5,630 nucleotides of DNA. It comes from an uncultured cyanobacterium. Its GTDB lineage: Bacteria > Cyanobacteriota > Cyanobacteriia > PCC-6307 > Cyanobiaceae. Positions 1 through 5,286 of this stretch are shown one piece after another. The stretch covers positions 1-5,630 of the forward strand of contig CAIKWV010000010.1 in assembly GCA_903831165.1 (NCBI GenBank), in the 5' to 3' direction. The position numbers were made by a program, and so were the translations under genes. How positions within the stretch are numbered: the stretch's first letter is position 1; the number at the start of each line of letters is the position of its first letter. Below the pieces are notes generated by a model. That model searched no databases. It worked only from the letters and a program-made list of their open reading frames with translations, and was not told the origin of the DNA.

Positions 1-439
1 CCGGACCGCGCACCACCTTGCCGGTGGGGTCGTACTGGCTGCCGTGGCAGGGGCACATGAACTTGTTGGCGCCACTGTTCCAGGGCACCACGCAACCGAG
101 GTGGGTGCAGATGGCGTTGATGCCGTAGTTGCCGATGGCCTCAGGGCCTTCGACGATCAGATAGGTGGGATCTCCCTTGAGGCCCTGGACCAGGTTGCGG
201 TCCCCCTCTTTGTGGGTGGCCAGCCAGCCGGTGAGGGTGACGTTGTTGCCCAGCTCATCCTTGGCGATGGTGCCGCCGCCAGATCCGGCGGCCCGGGGCG
301 GAATGAAGTAGTTGGCCACGGGGTAGAGCACCCCGAGGGCCACCCCGGTGACCGAGCCGAAGGTCAGCAGATTCATGAACTGCCGACGACCCATGCCGGG
401 CACATCACCGCTCGAAGAGGCCGCAGGAATCTGGGTCAT
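1..439 (-). CDS. petC: Cytochrome b6f complex Rieske iron-sulfur subunit (3'-truncated by window edge)
   Basis: PetC carries the [2Fe-2S] cluster that takes electrons from plastoquinol and passes them to cytochrome f in the thylakoid b6f complex. The start is the ATG at 437-439, giving an N-terminus that begins MTQIPA; 146 codons are visible. Residues 17-23 read GRRQFMN, a twin-arginine motif, followed by one hydrophobic segment at about 24-46 and a glycine-rich hinge (AAGSGGG, about 50-56). The two Rieske boxes are intact: CTHLGC at 111-116 and CPCHGS at 129-134. By family knowledge C111, H113, C129 and H132 bind the cluster, and C116 and C131 form the stabilising disulfide. Family members are about 180 residues, so roughly 30 C-terminal residues lie off the left edge. 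The gene is divergent from the DUF3067 gene. Codon use matches the other genes and nothing suggests transfer. Confidence 0.98.
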   Translation of the reverse strand, partial: MTQIPAASSSGDVPGMGRRQFMNLLTFGSVTGVALGVLYPVANYFIPPRAAGSGGGTIAKDELGNNVTLTGWLATHKEGDRNLVQGLKGDPTYLIVEGPEAIGNYGINAICTHLGCVVPWNSGANKFMCPCHGSQYDPTGKVVRGP

Positions 440-444
440 GGGCA

Positions 445-469
445 ACGTTCCGGAAGTCCGGTCCAACGT
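445..469 (-). promoter_or_regulatory. Inverted repeat / hairpin in the petC 5' leader
   Basis: Two nested pairs of complementary arms lie just upstream of petC. The inner arms are CCGGA (450-454) and TCCGG (457-461); the outer arms are ACGTT (445-449) and AACGT (465-469), with three unpaired bases (462-464) on one side. In the petC transcript this folds as a stem of about nine pairs with a small loop, ending 5 nt before the ATG. If the -10 call is right, the hairpin sits at the extreme 5' end of the mRNA. It could stabilise the transcript, limit ribosome access, or act as a DNA operator; the sequence cannot decide between these. Confidence 0.4.
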
Positions 470-476
470 GGCGCCC

Positions 477-482
477 ATTATG
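477..482 (-). promoter_or_regulatory. Putative -10 box of the petC promoter
   Basis: Read on the minus strand the hexamer is CATAAT, one mismatch from the sigma-70 consensus TATAAT, in an otherwise very GC-rich spacer. It would place transcription initiation near 468-471, leaving a leader of about 30 nt before the petC ATG. I see no good TTGACA-like -35 box at the expected distance, which is common in cyanobacterial promoters. The assignment rests on one hexamer and its position. Confidence 0.4.
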
Positions 483-566
483 AACCTTGCGGTTCCCGGC
501 CCGTGCGCGGATCGCGGCCGCCCGCGTCCGGCTGCAACATGCTGTTGTGCAGCACACCGTCCAGCC

Positions 567-914
567 GTGGCCGCCAGGGAACCATCCAGCACTGACCGGC
601 CTCTCTGCGGCGAGGAGGTGCTGGCCCTGTTGCGCCGCCGCTGGCAGGCCTCCTACGACCTGCAGCTGGTGCAACGTCGCGGTCGCCTGTACCTGCAGGT
701 GATGTGGGCCTATCTCGAGCAGCAGTCGTTTCCGCTCACGGCCCAGGCCTACGCCGAAGCGCTGGAGGAGCTGGTGGCCACCCTCAACGGACTGGGGGTC
801 GCGGCCCAGGTGCGCGACTGGCTGGAGACCACCCGTGACAGGCCCCGGCTGGGCAAGGCCCTGTCCCTGCCCCTGGAGCTGCCCCCCGGACGGGCCAGCG
901 AATTTCTGCTGTAA
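567..914 (+). CDS. DUF3067 family protein, conserved cyanobacterial protein of unknown function
   Basis: This is a 115-residue soluble-looking protein with no signal peptide and no membrane segment. It matches what I remember of the DUF3067 family: an [11 protein letters not shown] block (21-31), the signature [16 protein letters not shown] (40-55), and a C-terminal [16 protein letters not shown] block (88-103). No catalytic motif is evident and the biochemical role is unknown. The GTG at 567 is chosen because it gives the normal family length of about 110 residues, but it has no clear ribosome-binding site. An in-frame ATG at 480 would add 29 residues with no family-like sequence and would overlap the petC promoter. 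A GTG at 618 would cut into the conserved N-terminal block. The gene is divergent from petC and convergent with tatC, so it has its own promoter. Placement beside petC and tatC hints at thylakoid protein export or b6f assembly, as inference only. Confidence 0.85.
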   Translation: MAAREPSSTDRPLCGEEVLALLRRRWQASYDLQLVQRRGRLYLQVMWAYLEQQSFPLTAQAYAEALEELVATLNGLGVAAQVRDWLETTRDRPRLGKALSLPLELPPGRASEFLL

Positions 915-1018
915 GCGGATCTCGCCTGGGGTGGGCCCGACCAGCCTGGGCTCCCTGCCGAGACAACAGAGCGGGCGGGGCCAAGGGGAGAGGGGGCTCA
1001 ACCGAGCTGCTGACCGCG

Positions 1019-1050
1019 GTGGCAGGGTGGCGGAGTGGCAGGGTGGCGGA
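1019..1050. repeat. Perfect 16-bp tandem duplication
   Basis: Two adjacent identical copies of GTGGCAGGGTGGCGGA occupy 1019-1034 and 1035-1050. They lie in the gap between the converging 3' ends of the DUF3067 gene and tatC, ending 9 bp from the tatC stop codon. The unit has no dyad and is not followed by a T-run, so it is not an obvious terminator. Replication slippage is the simplest origin. Confidence 0.9.
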
Positions 1051-1059
1051 TCGCTCGGC

Positions 1060-1935
1060 TCAGGCGTTGCCGGTCGGCGCCGGCCGCAGCCCCTGGCTCA
1101 GGGCCACCAGCCCCACACCGATCAGATAGAGGGCCGTGATCGCGCCGCCGAGCAGCAGCATCGTCACCGGATCGGTGGAAGGGGTCAGCACGGCGCCGGC
1201 CAGGGCGCTGATCAGAATCACCCAGCGCCAGGCCCCGAGCATGGTGCGGGCATCGATCAGGCCCAGGGCTCCCAGCAGCAGCTGCAGCACCGGCAGCTGG
1301 AAGGTCAGGGCGGTGGCCAGCATCAGCAGCAGCACGAAATCCAGGTAGCGCTCGATCGACCAGAGCGGTTCGACCACATCGGCGCCGTAGCTGACCAGGA
1401 ACCGCAGGGCGGCCGGCACCAGGGCCCACCAGGCGAAGGCCAGGCCGGCGGCAAACAGCACGGTGGAGCCGGCCACGGCCGGAGCCACCAGGCGCCGCTC
1501 ACGGCGGCTGAGCCCGGGCAACACGAAGGCCAGGCCCTCGAACAACAGCCAGGGCAGGGCCAGGGTCAGGCCGGCATAGCCAGCCACCTTGAAGGACACG
1601 AACAGGAACTCACCCGGGGCCAGCTGCAGGAAGCGGACACCCTGGGCGGGCATCTCCAGCAGCTTCACCAGGGGCCGCACGAAGGCCAGGCAGGCCGCCG
1701 CCGCGATCACCACCGCCAGCAGGCTGCGCAACACGCGGCGGCGCAGCTCCTCGAGATGGTCCACCAGGCTCATCTCCACTTCGCCGGGGAACTCCTCCCG
1801 CAGCGACGACGGAGCGGCCGCAGGGCCGGCGGACACCAGCAGCGGGGCTGCCGCGACCGAAGCGTCAGGGCTGGGCAGAGCCAGAACCGGGCCGGGCTCC
1901 GTGTCGGGATTGGCGATGGTGTCGGGCTCGTTCAT
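1060..1935 (-). CDS. tatC: Sec-independent (twin-arginine) protein translocase subunit TatC
   Basis: TatC is the polytopic membrane core that, with TatB/TatA, recognises twin-arginine signal peptides and exports folded proteins; in cyanobacteria it serves thylakoid and cytoplasmic membranes. The 291-residue product carries the cytosolic signature HLEELRRRVL (60-69), the LAPGEFLFVSFK loop (105-116), LPGLSRRERR (139-148) whose glutamate belongs to the signal-peptide site, FQLPVLQ (212-218) and LTPSTDP (250-256). Six hydrophobic segments are visible at roughly 69-88, 116-140, 149-173, 199-225, 236-250 and 257-279. The ATG at 1933-1935 has an AGGGGA ribosome-binding site four bases upstream. This leaves a low-complexity, Ala/Pro-rich tail of about 54 residues before M55; cyanobacterial relatives usually have about 30. 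M55 is an unlikely start because residues EVE just before it are family-conserved. No tatA or tatB gene is nearby. Confidence 0.96.
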   Translation of the reverse strand: MNEPDTIANPDTEPGPVLALPSPDASVAAAPLLVSAGPAAAPSSLREEFPGEVEMSLVDHLEELRRRVLRSLLAVVIAAAACLAFVRPLVKLLEMPAQGVRFLQLAPGEFLFVSFKVAGYAGLTLALPWLLFEGLAFVLPGLSRRERRLVAPAVAGSTVLFAAGLAFAWWALVPAALRFLVSYGADVVEPLWSIERYLDFVLLLMLATALTFQLPVLQLLLGALGLIDARTMLGAWRWVILISALAGAVLTPSTDPVTMLLLGGAITALYLIGVGLVALSQGLRPAPTGNA

Positions 1936-2360
1936 GGCATCCCCTGCCCCAGGAGGTTAGGGACCCTCGGCGACCGTTGGCCTGGAGCCAGGGCCGTTGC
2001 GGGGCTCGGACCATGGCCAGTCCCCGGGGCCTGGGTTTGACCGGAGCAGCGTCCTGGTGCAGAGCCAAGACCTCACCGATGCGAGGACTTTTGCCGGGAA
2101 ATGAGTTTGAAGCGAAGCCGCATCGTGGCCAAGGGCCGGGACGTCGCCATGGAGGAAACGTTGGCCAGAGCTTGGTCAGGGCGGAGCCTTGGCCTTGAGG
2201 CCTGGCTTTGCCCTGAGGCCTGGCTTTGCCCGTGGCCAGGGTGTCGTGAAGACCGATCTCCGTTGCGTCCAGGGCGTTGCTGAGGCCTGCGGTTGCTTGG
2301 GGCTGGCGCCGGTTCCCTCAAGGCCCCCTTGATGCAGGTCAGGCGCCTGGGGCCTGTGAC
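1936..2360. other. 425-bp intergenic stretch with no supported gene
   Basis: This is the longest gene-free interval, between the tatC start and the rqcH stop, both on the minus strand. It must hold the tatC promoter unless tatC is transcribed from rqcH, but I find no convincing -35/-10 pair. Contents seen are a perfect 18-bp tandem repeat, a short hairpin TCAAGG-CCC-CCTTGA (2318-2332) and a perfect palindrome CAGGCGCCTG (2340-2349) just beyond rqcH. No T-run follows either, so rqcH has no clear intrinsic terminator here. Short open frames on both strands have no recognisable domain. No tRNA cloverleaf was seen. Confidence 0.6.
2196..2231. repeat. Perfect 18-bp tandem duplication
   Basis: Two identical 18-bp units, TGAGGCCTGGCTTTGCCC, lie head to tail at 2196-2213 and 2214-2231. 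The first nine bases (TGAGGCCTG) occur again at 2281-2289, outside the tandem array. The unit length is a multiple of three, but I do not support any reading frame through it. It lies upstream of tatC and downstream of rqcH. Confidence 0.92.
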
Positions 2361-4106
2361 TCAGGGCTCAGCAGCAGCTTCGGGTTCAGGTTGGCTGCGC
2401 AGCAGGGCCTGGGCCCGCTCCGGTTCGCCCCAGAGAATCTCGCCGCCGCGATGGCGCACCGTGCCCGGCTCGGCGCCGGGAATGCGCTGCAGGGTTTCGG
2501 CCGCCACCATCACCACCGGCACGCGGGCGTTGCCCCGCCCGCGGCTGAAATGGGCCGCCAGATCGGCGGCGGCGGCCAGGTCCGCCTCCCCGGCTGCCCC
2601 TTCCGATCCCTTGAGCACCACGTGGCTGCCCGGCAGTTCCTGGGCGTGGAACCAGAGATCACCGCGGCGGGCGTGGCGCAGGGCGATCCATTCGTTCTGG
2701 CGGTGGTTGCGGCCCACCTGCAACCGCAGACCGCCGGCGCTGCGCAGTTCCAGGGGGCAGGGCTCAGCCACAGGGGCCGGCCTGCCGCGGGCCCCCGCCC
2801 GCTGACGCCGGCTGCGGGACGGGGTGACCGTGCCGCCCCGGGAGGGGCGCAGGCCGCTGAGCTGCTGCTCCAACTCCTCCGTCAGGGCCTCCAGCTGGGC
2901 CCCGTCCTCCAGCTGTTCCACGAAGGTGAGGCTGGTTTCCAGTCCCTCCAGGCGCTGCCGGTGCTGCTCCAGACGCGGCAGGATCGCCGCCAGTGAGCGC
3001 CGCAGCTTGCGGGCCTTGCGATAGAGGGCCTGGGCTTCGTCAATCTGGCTGCGGTCGGGATTGGGCAGGCACAGCAGGGCATCGGCCTGGTGCTGCAACC
3101 CCTCGCTGCCGGGCACCGCCTCGGCGAGGGCCTGCTGCTGCTCGGCCTGCCGCCGTTCCCGTTCGATCGCCTGCCGCAGCCGCAGCGCCAGGCTCTGGCG
3201 GCGCAGCTCCCAGAGCCGCTGGCTGAGCCGTTGGCCGTAGTAGCGGGCCAGGCCGCGGTTGATCGCCAGAGGGTCCGCCGGGCCGGTCGTGCTGGCTGGG
3301 GGGACGGGACCGGGCCGCTCCCCGGCCCCGAGGGGGCTCCAGCAGCGATAGGCACCGCCGGGCTCCAGCTGCAGCGCAAAACAGCCCTCCTCGAGCGCCG
3401 CCAACCAGCCCTGCCAGGCCTGCCACAGAAGCTGCCATTGGGACTCCTCCAGCTCCTGGAGGGGCCGTTCGGCCCAGCCGGGGGGCAGCAACTGGCGCAC
3501 CAGGGCCGGGCTGGTGCCCTGGTAGGCCCCCAGCAGGGCCCGCTTGAGACTGACGGGCACCAAGCTCAGGCGCCGCCGCCAGCTCTCCTGACTCTCCTGC
3601 GCTCGGGGGGGCTCACCGGCCATCGACGGAGGCGGGCGATAGGCGTCGCCGGTGCCGATCGGCCGCAGGCGGGACTGGTCCGGGCGCACCTGACGGGCCA
3701 GGGCGATGACCCGCCGCTGTTCATCGAGAAAAAACAGGTTGCTGTGGCGTCCCATCAGTTCCAACACCAGGCTGCGCTGAAGCGTTTCGCCCGGCCGCTG
3801 GGCAAAGCCGAGCTCCACCACCCGCTCCCAACCCATTTGCTCCAGGCTCACCAGGGCGAGGCCCCGCAGTCCGTGCTGCAACTGCTGGGCCAGGGTGCTG
3901 CCCTCACCCTGGCGCGCCGGGGAGGGGATCGCCAGCAGCCGCGGCGCCTCCGCCAGCCAGCTCAGATCCAGCCAGGTGCTGCCGTCCAGGCCGCGCAGGG
4001 CCAGCTGCTGGCCGTGGGACTCCCCCTGCTGGGCTTTCTCGAAGCGGCTGGGCAGCAGGGCCTGCTGCAGTTCGGCCACCACCGCCTTGAGGGTGGTGAG
4101 ATCCAT
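2361..4106 (-). CDS. rqcH: RqcH-type NFACT protein (fibronectin-binding protein A homologue), ribosome quality control
   Basis: RqcH binds the 50S subunit carrying a stalled peptidyl-tRNA and recruits tRNA-Ala to add a C-terminal alanine tail that marks the peptide for degradation. From the ATG at 4104-4106 the product has 581 residues, close to the usual 560-590. The NFACT-N domain (about 1-170) starts MDLTTLKAV and includes [11 protein letters not shown] (17-27) and [10 protein letters not shown] (115-124). A helix-hairpin-helix-like region follows (about 174-215), then a long charged coiled coil (about 286-418), a basic linker (420-443) and NFACT-R (about 448-560) with [18 protein letters not shown] (471-488). 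The usual Asp-Arg pair near residue 97 reads E94-R95. A GTG at 4136 would add 10 residues and has an AGAGG eight bases upstream, but family sequences begin at the chosen ATG. Old 'fibronectin-binding' labels are misleading for a cytosolic protein. Confidence 0.95.
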   Translation of the reverse strand: MDLTTLKAVVAELQQALLPSRFEKAQQGESHGQQLALRGLDGSTWLDLSWLAEAPRLLAIPSPARQGEGSTLAQQLQHGLRGLALVSLEQMGWERVVELGFAQRPGETLQRSLVLELMGRHSNLFFLDEQRRVIALARQVRPDQSRLRPIGTGDAYRPPPSMAGEPPRAQESQESWRRRLSLVPVSLKRALLGAYQGTSPALVRQLLPPGWAERPLQELEESQWQLLWQAWQGWLAALEEGCFALQLEPGGAYRCWSPLGAGERPGPVPPASTTGPADPLAINRGLARYYGQRLSQRLWELRRQSLALRLRQAIERERRQAEQQQALAEAVPGSEGLQHQADALLCLPNPDRSQIDEAQALYRKARKLRRSLAAILPRLEQHRQRLEGLETSLTFVEQLEDGAQLEALTEELEQQLSGLRPSRGGTVTPSRSRRQRAGARGRPAPVAEPCPLELRSAGGLRLQVGRNHRQNEWIALRHARRGDLWFHAQELPGSHVVLKGSEGAAGEADLAAAADLAAHFSRGRGNARVPVVMVAAETLQRIPGAEPGTVRHRGGEILWGEPERAQALLRSQPEPEAAAEP

Positions 4107-4191
4107 GGCCTGGATGGCTGACTGGGGATCGATCACCGCTTCTGCCTCTGCCCGTCCCTACTCTGCTGCCCTGACCCCCGCTTCGAGCAGC

Positions 4192-4752
4192 GTGACCGAC
4201 AGCCCCGGTCGACTCACCGTGATCACCGGCCCCAGCGGGGTCGGCAAGGGCACCCTGGTGGCGATGCTGCTGCAGGCCCATCCCGCGATCTGGCTGTCGG
4301 TGTCGGCCACCACCCGCGCTCCCCGCAGCGGTGAAGTCGAGGGCAGCAGCTATTTCTTTCTGGATCGCCCCAGCTTTGAGCGCCAGGTGGCCGAAGGGGG
4401 CTTCCTGGAATGGGCCGAGTTCGCCGGCAATCTGTACGGCACGCCCCGCCCTGCGGTGGAGCAGCAGTTGGCCGCGGGGCGGCCGGTGCTGCTGGAGATC
4501 GAACTGGAAGGAGCGCGCCAGGTGCGGCAGAGCTTTCCGGCCGGTTTTCAGGTGTTTCTGGAGCCGCCCAGCTTCGAGGAACTGGAGCGCCGCATCCGCG
4601 GCCGTGGCACCGACAGTGAAGAGGCGATCGCGCGCCGGCTGGAGCGGGCCCGGATCGAACTGGCGGCCGCCGGCGAGTTTGATGCCCGCCTGGTGAATGC
4701 CGAACTGCCCCAGGCCCTGGCCCAGCTGGAGCAGCTGATGGGGCTGGGCTGA
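4192..4752 (+). CDS. gmk: Guanylate kinase
   Basis: Gmk phosphorylates GMP (and dGMP) to GDP with ATP, an essential cytosolic step to GTP. Starting at GTG 4192 it is 186 residues, normal for the family. The P-loop GPSGVGKGT is at 13-21. The GMP-binding core follows: [13 protein letters not shown] (36-48, with R42 and R45) and YFF (54-56). Further conserved blocks are [17 protein letters not shown] (69-85), [12 protein letters not shown] (101-112), the lid region [15 protein letters not shown] (132-146) and RRLERARIE (148-156). The first Glu of LEIELEG stands where many bacterial enzymes have Asp, as I recall for picocyanobacterial sequences. GTG is preferred because the two upstream in-frame ATGs (4105, 4114) would add 29 or 26 low-complexity residues and consume the promoter space shared with divergent rqcH. 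No strong ribosome-binding site precedes the GTG, so the start is moderately certain. Confidence 0.96.
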   Translation: MTDSPGRLTVITGPSGVGKGTLVAMLLQAHPAIWLSVSATTRAPRSGEVEGSSYFFLDRPSFERQVAEGGFLEWAEFAGNLYGTPRPAVEQQLAAGRPVLLEIELEGARQVRQSFPAGFQVFLEPPSFEELERRIRGRGTDSEEAIARRLERARIELAAAGEFDARLVNAELPQALAQLEQLMGLG

Positions 4753-4786
4753 ACCGGCTGTGCCCAACCTCGACGCGATGGAGGGC

Positions 4787-4836
4787 ATGGTTGCGAGCCG
4801 CGAAAAGGACAGCTCGAACCATCGTCCCTTGTTTTC
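4787..4836 (+). terminator. Probable intrinsic terminator of gmk
   Basis: Arms ATGGTT (4787-4792) plus CGAGC (4794-4798) pair perfectly with GCTCG (4812-4816) plus AACCAT (4817-4822), giving 11 pairs with one bulged G at 4793 and a 13-nt loop. The T-rich stretch CTTGTTTTC (4828-4836) follows on the plus strand only. It lies 34 bp after the gmk stop and points in the gmk direction. The imperfect T-run and its offset of six bases from the stem keep confidence moderate. Confidence 0.5.
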
Positions 4837-4914
4837 ACCCTTGGCCAGGGCGAGCCAGTTGCGGCAGGGGGGCTGGCATGACGATTGGGACTGAGAACGG
4901 TTTGAGGGGTCCAT

Positions 4915-4962
4915 CAGTCGAGCAGCACAACAGTCGACCGACACAACAATCGACCAGCGACA
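4915..4962. repeat. Degenerate 16-bp tandem repeat, about three units
   Basis: Three adjacent 16-bp units start at 4915, 4931 and 4947: CAGTCGAGCAGCACAA, CAGTCGACCGACACAA and CAATCGACCAGCGACA. Units 1 and 2 match at 13 of 16 positions; unit 3 is more diverged but keeps the CAxTCGA start. The block lies between the gmk terminator and the psaJ terminator, in one of the few stretches that is not GC-extreme. It may be an old slippage product or a protein-binding array. Confidence 0.6.
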
Positions 4963-4974
4963 CAGTTGCCCAAC

Positions 4975-5002
4975 AAAAAAGCGGCCCCGGAAGGGACCGC
5001 TT
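4975..5002 (-). terminator. Intrinsic terminator of the psaF-psaJ transcript
   Basis: On the minus strand the sequence reads AAGCGGTCCC, loop TTCC, then GGGGCCGCTT continuing into a T-run (six A's on the plus strand, 4975-4980). The ten-pair stem (4979-4988 with 4993-5002) has one G-T wobble and a tetraloop. It starts 35 bases after the psaJ stop. Only two T's follow on the other strand, so it works leftward, ending psaFJ and shielding it from gmk. Confidence 0.92.
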
Positions 5003-5037
5003 GGCTGTCTGAAGAGATGGCCTGAATCGGGAGAGAT

Positions 5038-5154
5038 TCAGAGCGGATGGAAGAGCAGATCGGGGTAGAAACGGTTGAACTCGATCATGATGCCGGCGGT
5101 GATCGTGAACCAGATGGCTGCGAAGACCGGGGCGGTGGTGAGGAACTTCTTCAT
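5038..5154 (-). CDS. psaJ: Photosystem I reaction centre subunit IX (PsaJ)
   Basis: PsaJ is a single-span thylakoid subunit of photosystem I that packs against PsaF and helps hold peripheral chlorophylls. The gene encodes 38 residues from the ATG at 5152-5154 to the TGA at 5038-5040, normal for the family at about 38-44. The order is a short [11 protein letters not shown]-terminus, one hydrophobic helix at about 10-24 ([10 protein letters not shown]), then the conserved [11 protein letters not shown] block (24-34). No strong Shine-Dalgarno sequence precedes the ATG. It lies 132 bp downstream of psaF on the same strand and shares the strong terminator after it, so it is probably the last gene of a psaF-psaJ transcript. 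Confidence 0.97.
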   Translation of the reverse strand: MKKFLTTAPVFAAIWFTITAGIMIEFNRFYPDLLFHPL

Positions 5155-5200
5155 GGCTACGGAAGTAGGTCGTTAAAGAGTCTGGTCTGGAGCGATTTCA

Positions 5201-5275
5201 CTGATTCGCCGGTGGCCTGAGGCAGCACTTGATCCCGATAAGGATGGGGGCCGCCCGAGGGCATGAACGAATCAG
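5201..5275 (-). repeat. Inverted repeat within the psaF-psaJ spacer
   Basis: CTGATTCG (5201-5208) and CGAATCAG (5268-5275) are perfect 8-bp reverse complements, 59 bases apart, bracketing the middle of the 132-bp gap between psaF and psaJ. The interior contains a minor ATCC/GGAT stem and CCCGAGGG. There is no T-run. It could form a processing or mRNA-stability structure between the two cistrons. Arms this short also arise by chance. Confidence 0.3.
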
Positions 5276-5286
5276 CAGGTCTCGCT

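Noticed and set aside
44..595. 183-codon open frame on the plus strand
   Set aside because: Antisense to petC, which has both Rieske boxes.
933..953. GGGCCC/GGGCTC stem after DUF3067 as a terminator
   Set aside because: Six pairs including a wobble, a nine-base loop and no T-tract downstream.
835..2040. 401-codon open frame on the plus strand
   Set aside because: It runs antisense across tatC and both flanking gaps, is Gln/Gly/His-rich with no domain, and contains a tandem repeat. TatC on the other strand has clear family motifs.
2101..2283. 60-codon open frame with a doubled EAWLCP motif, possible small protein
   Set aside because: The doubling comes from the 18-bp tandem repeat; there is no good ribosome-binding site at the ATG and no family resemblance.
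2318..2332. Hairpin TCAAGG-CCC-CCTTGA as rqcH terminator
   Set aside because: The stem is only six pairs with a three-base loop, and no T-run follows on the minus strand.
3090..4121. 343-codon open frame on the plus strand
   Set aside because: Antisense shadow of rqcH caused by high GC; no recognisable domain.
3904..4944. 346-codon open frame on the minus strand
   Set aside because: Antisense to gmk and running into rqcH. A protein-like patch near 4800-4860 (WLALAKGENKGRW) drew attention, but the frame continues into the gmk antisense and that patch overlaps the gmk terminator hairpin.
4753..4974. Possible tRNA or extra small gene between gmk and psaJ
   Set aside because: No cloverleaf or TPsiC-like motif was seen. 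The space is better explained by the gmk terminator, a degenerate repeat and the psaJ terminator.
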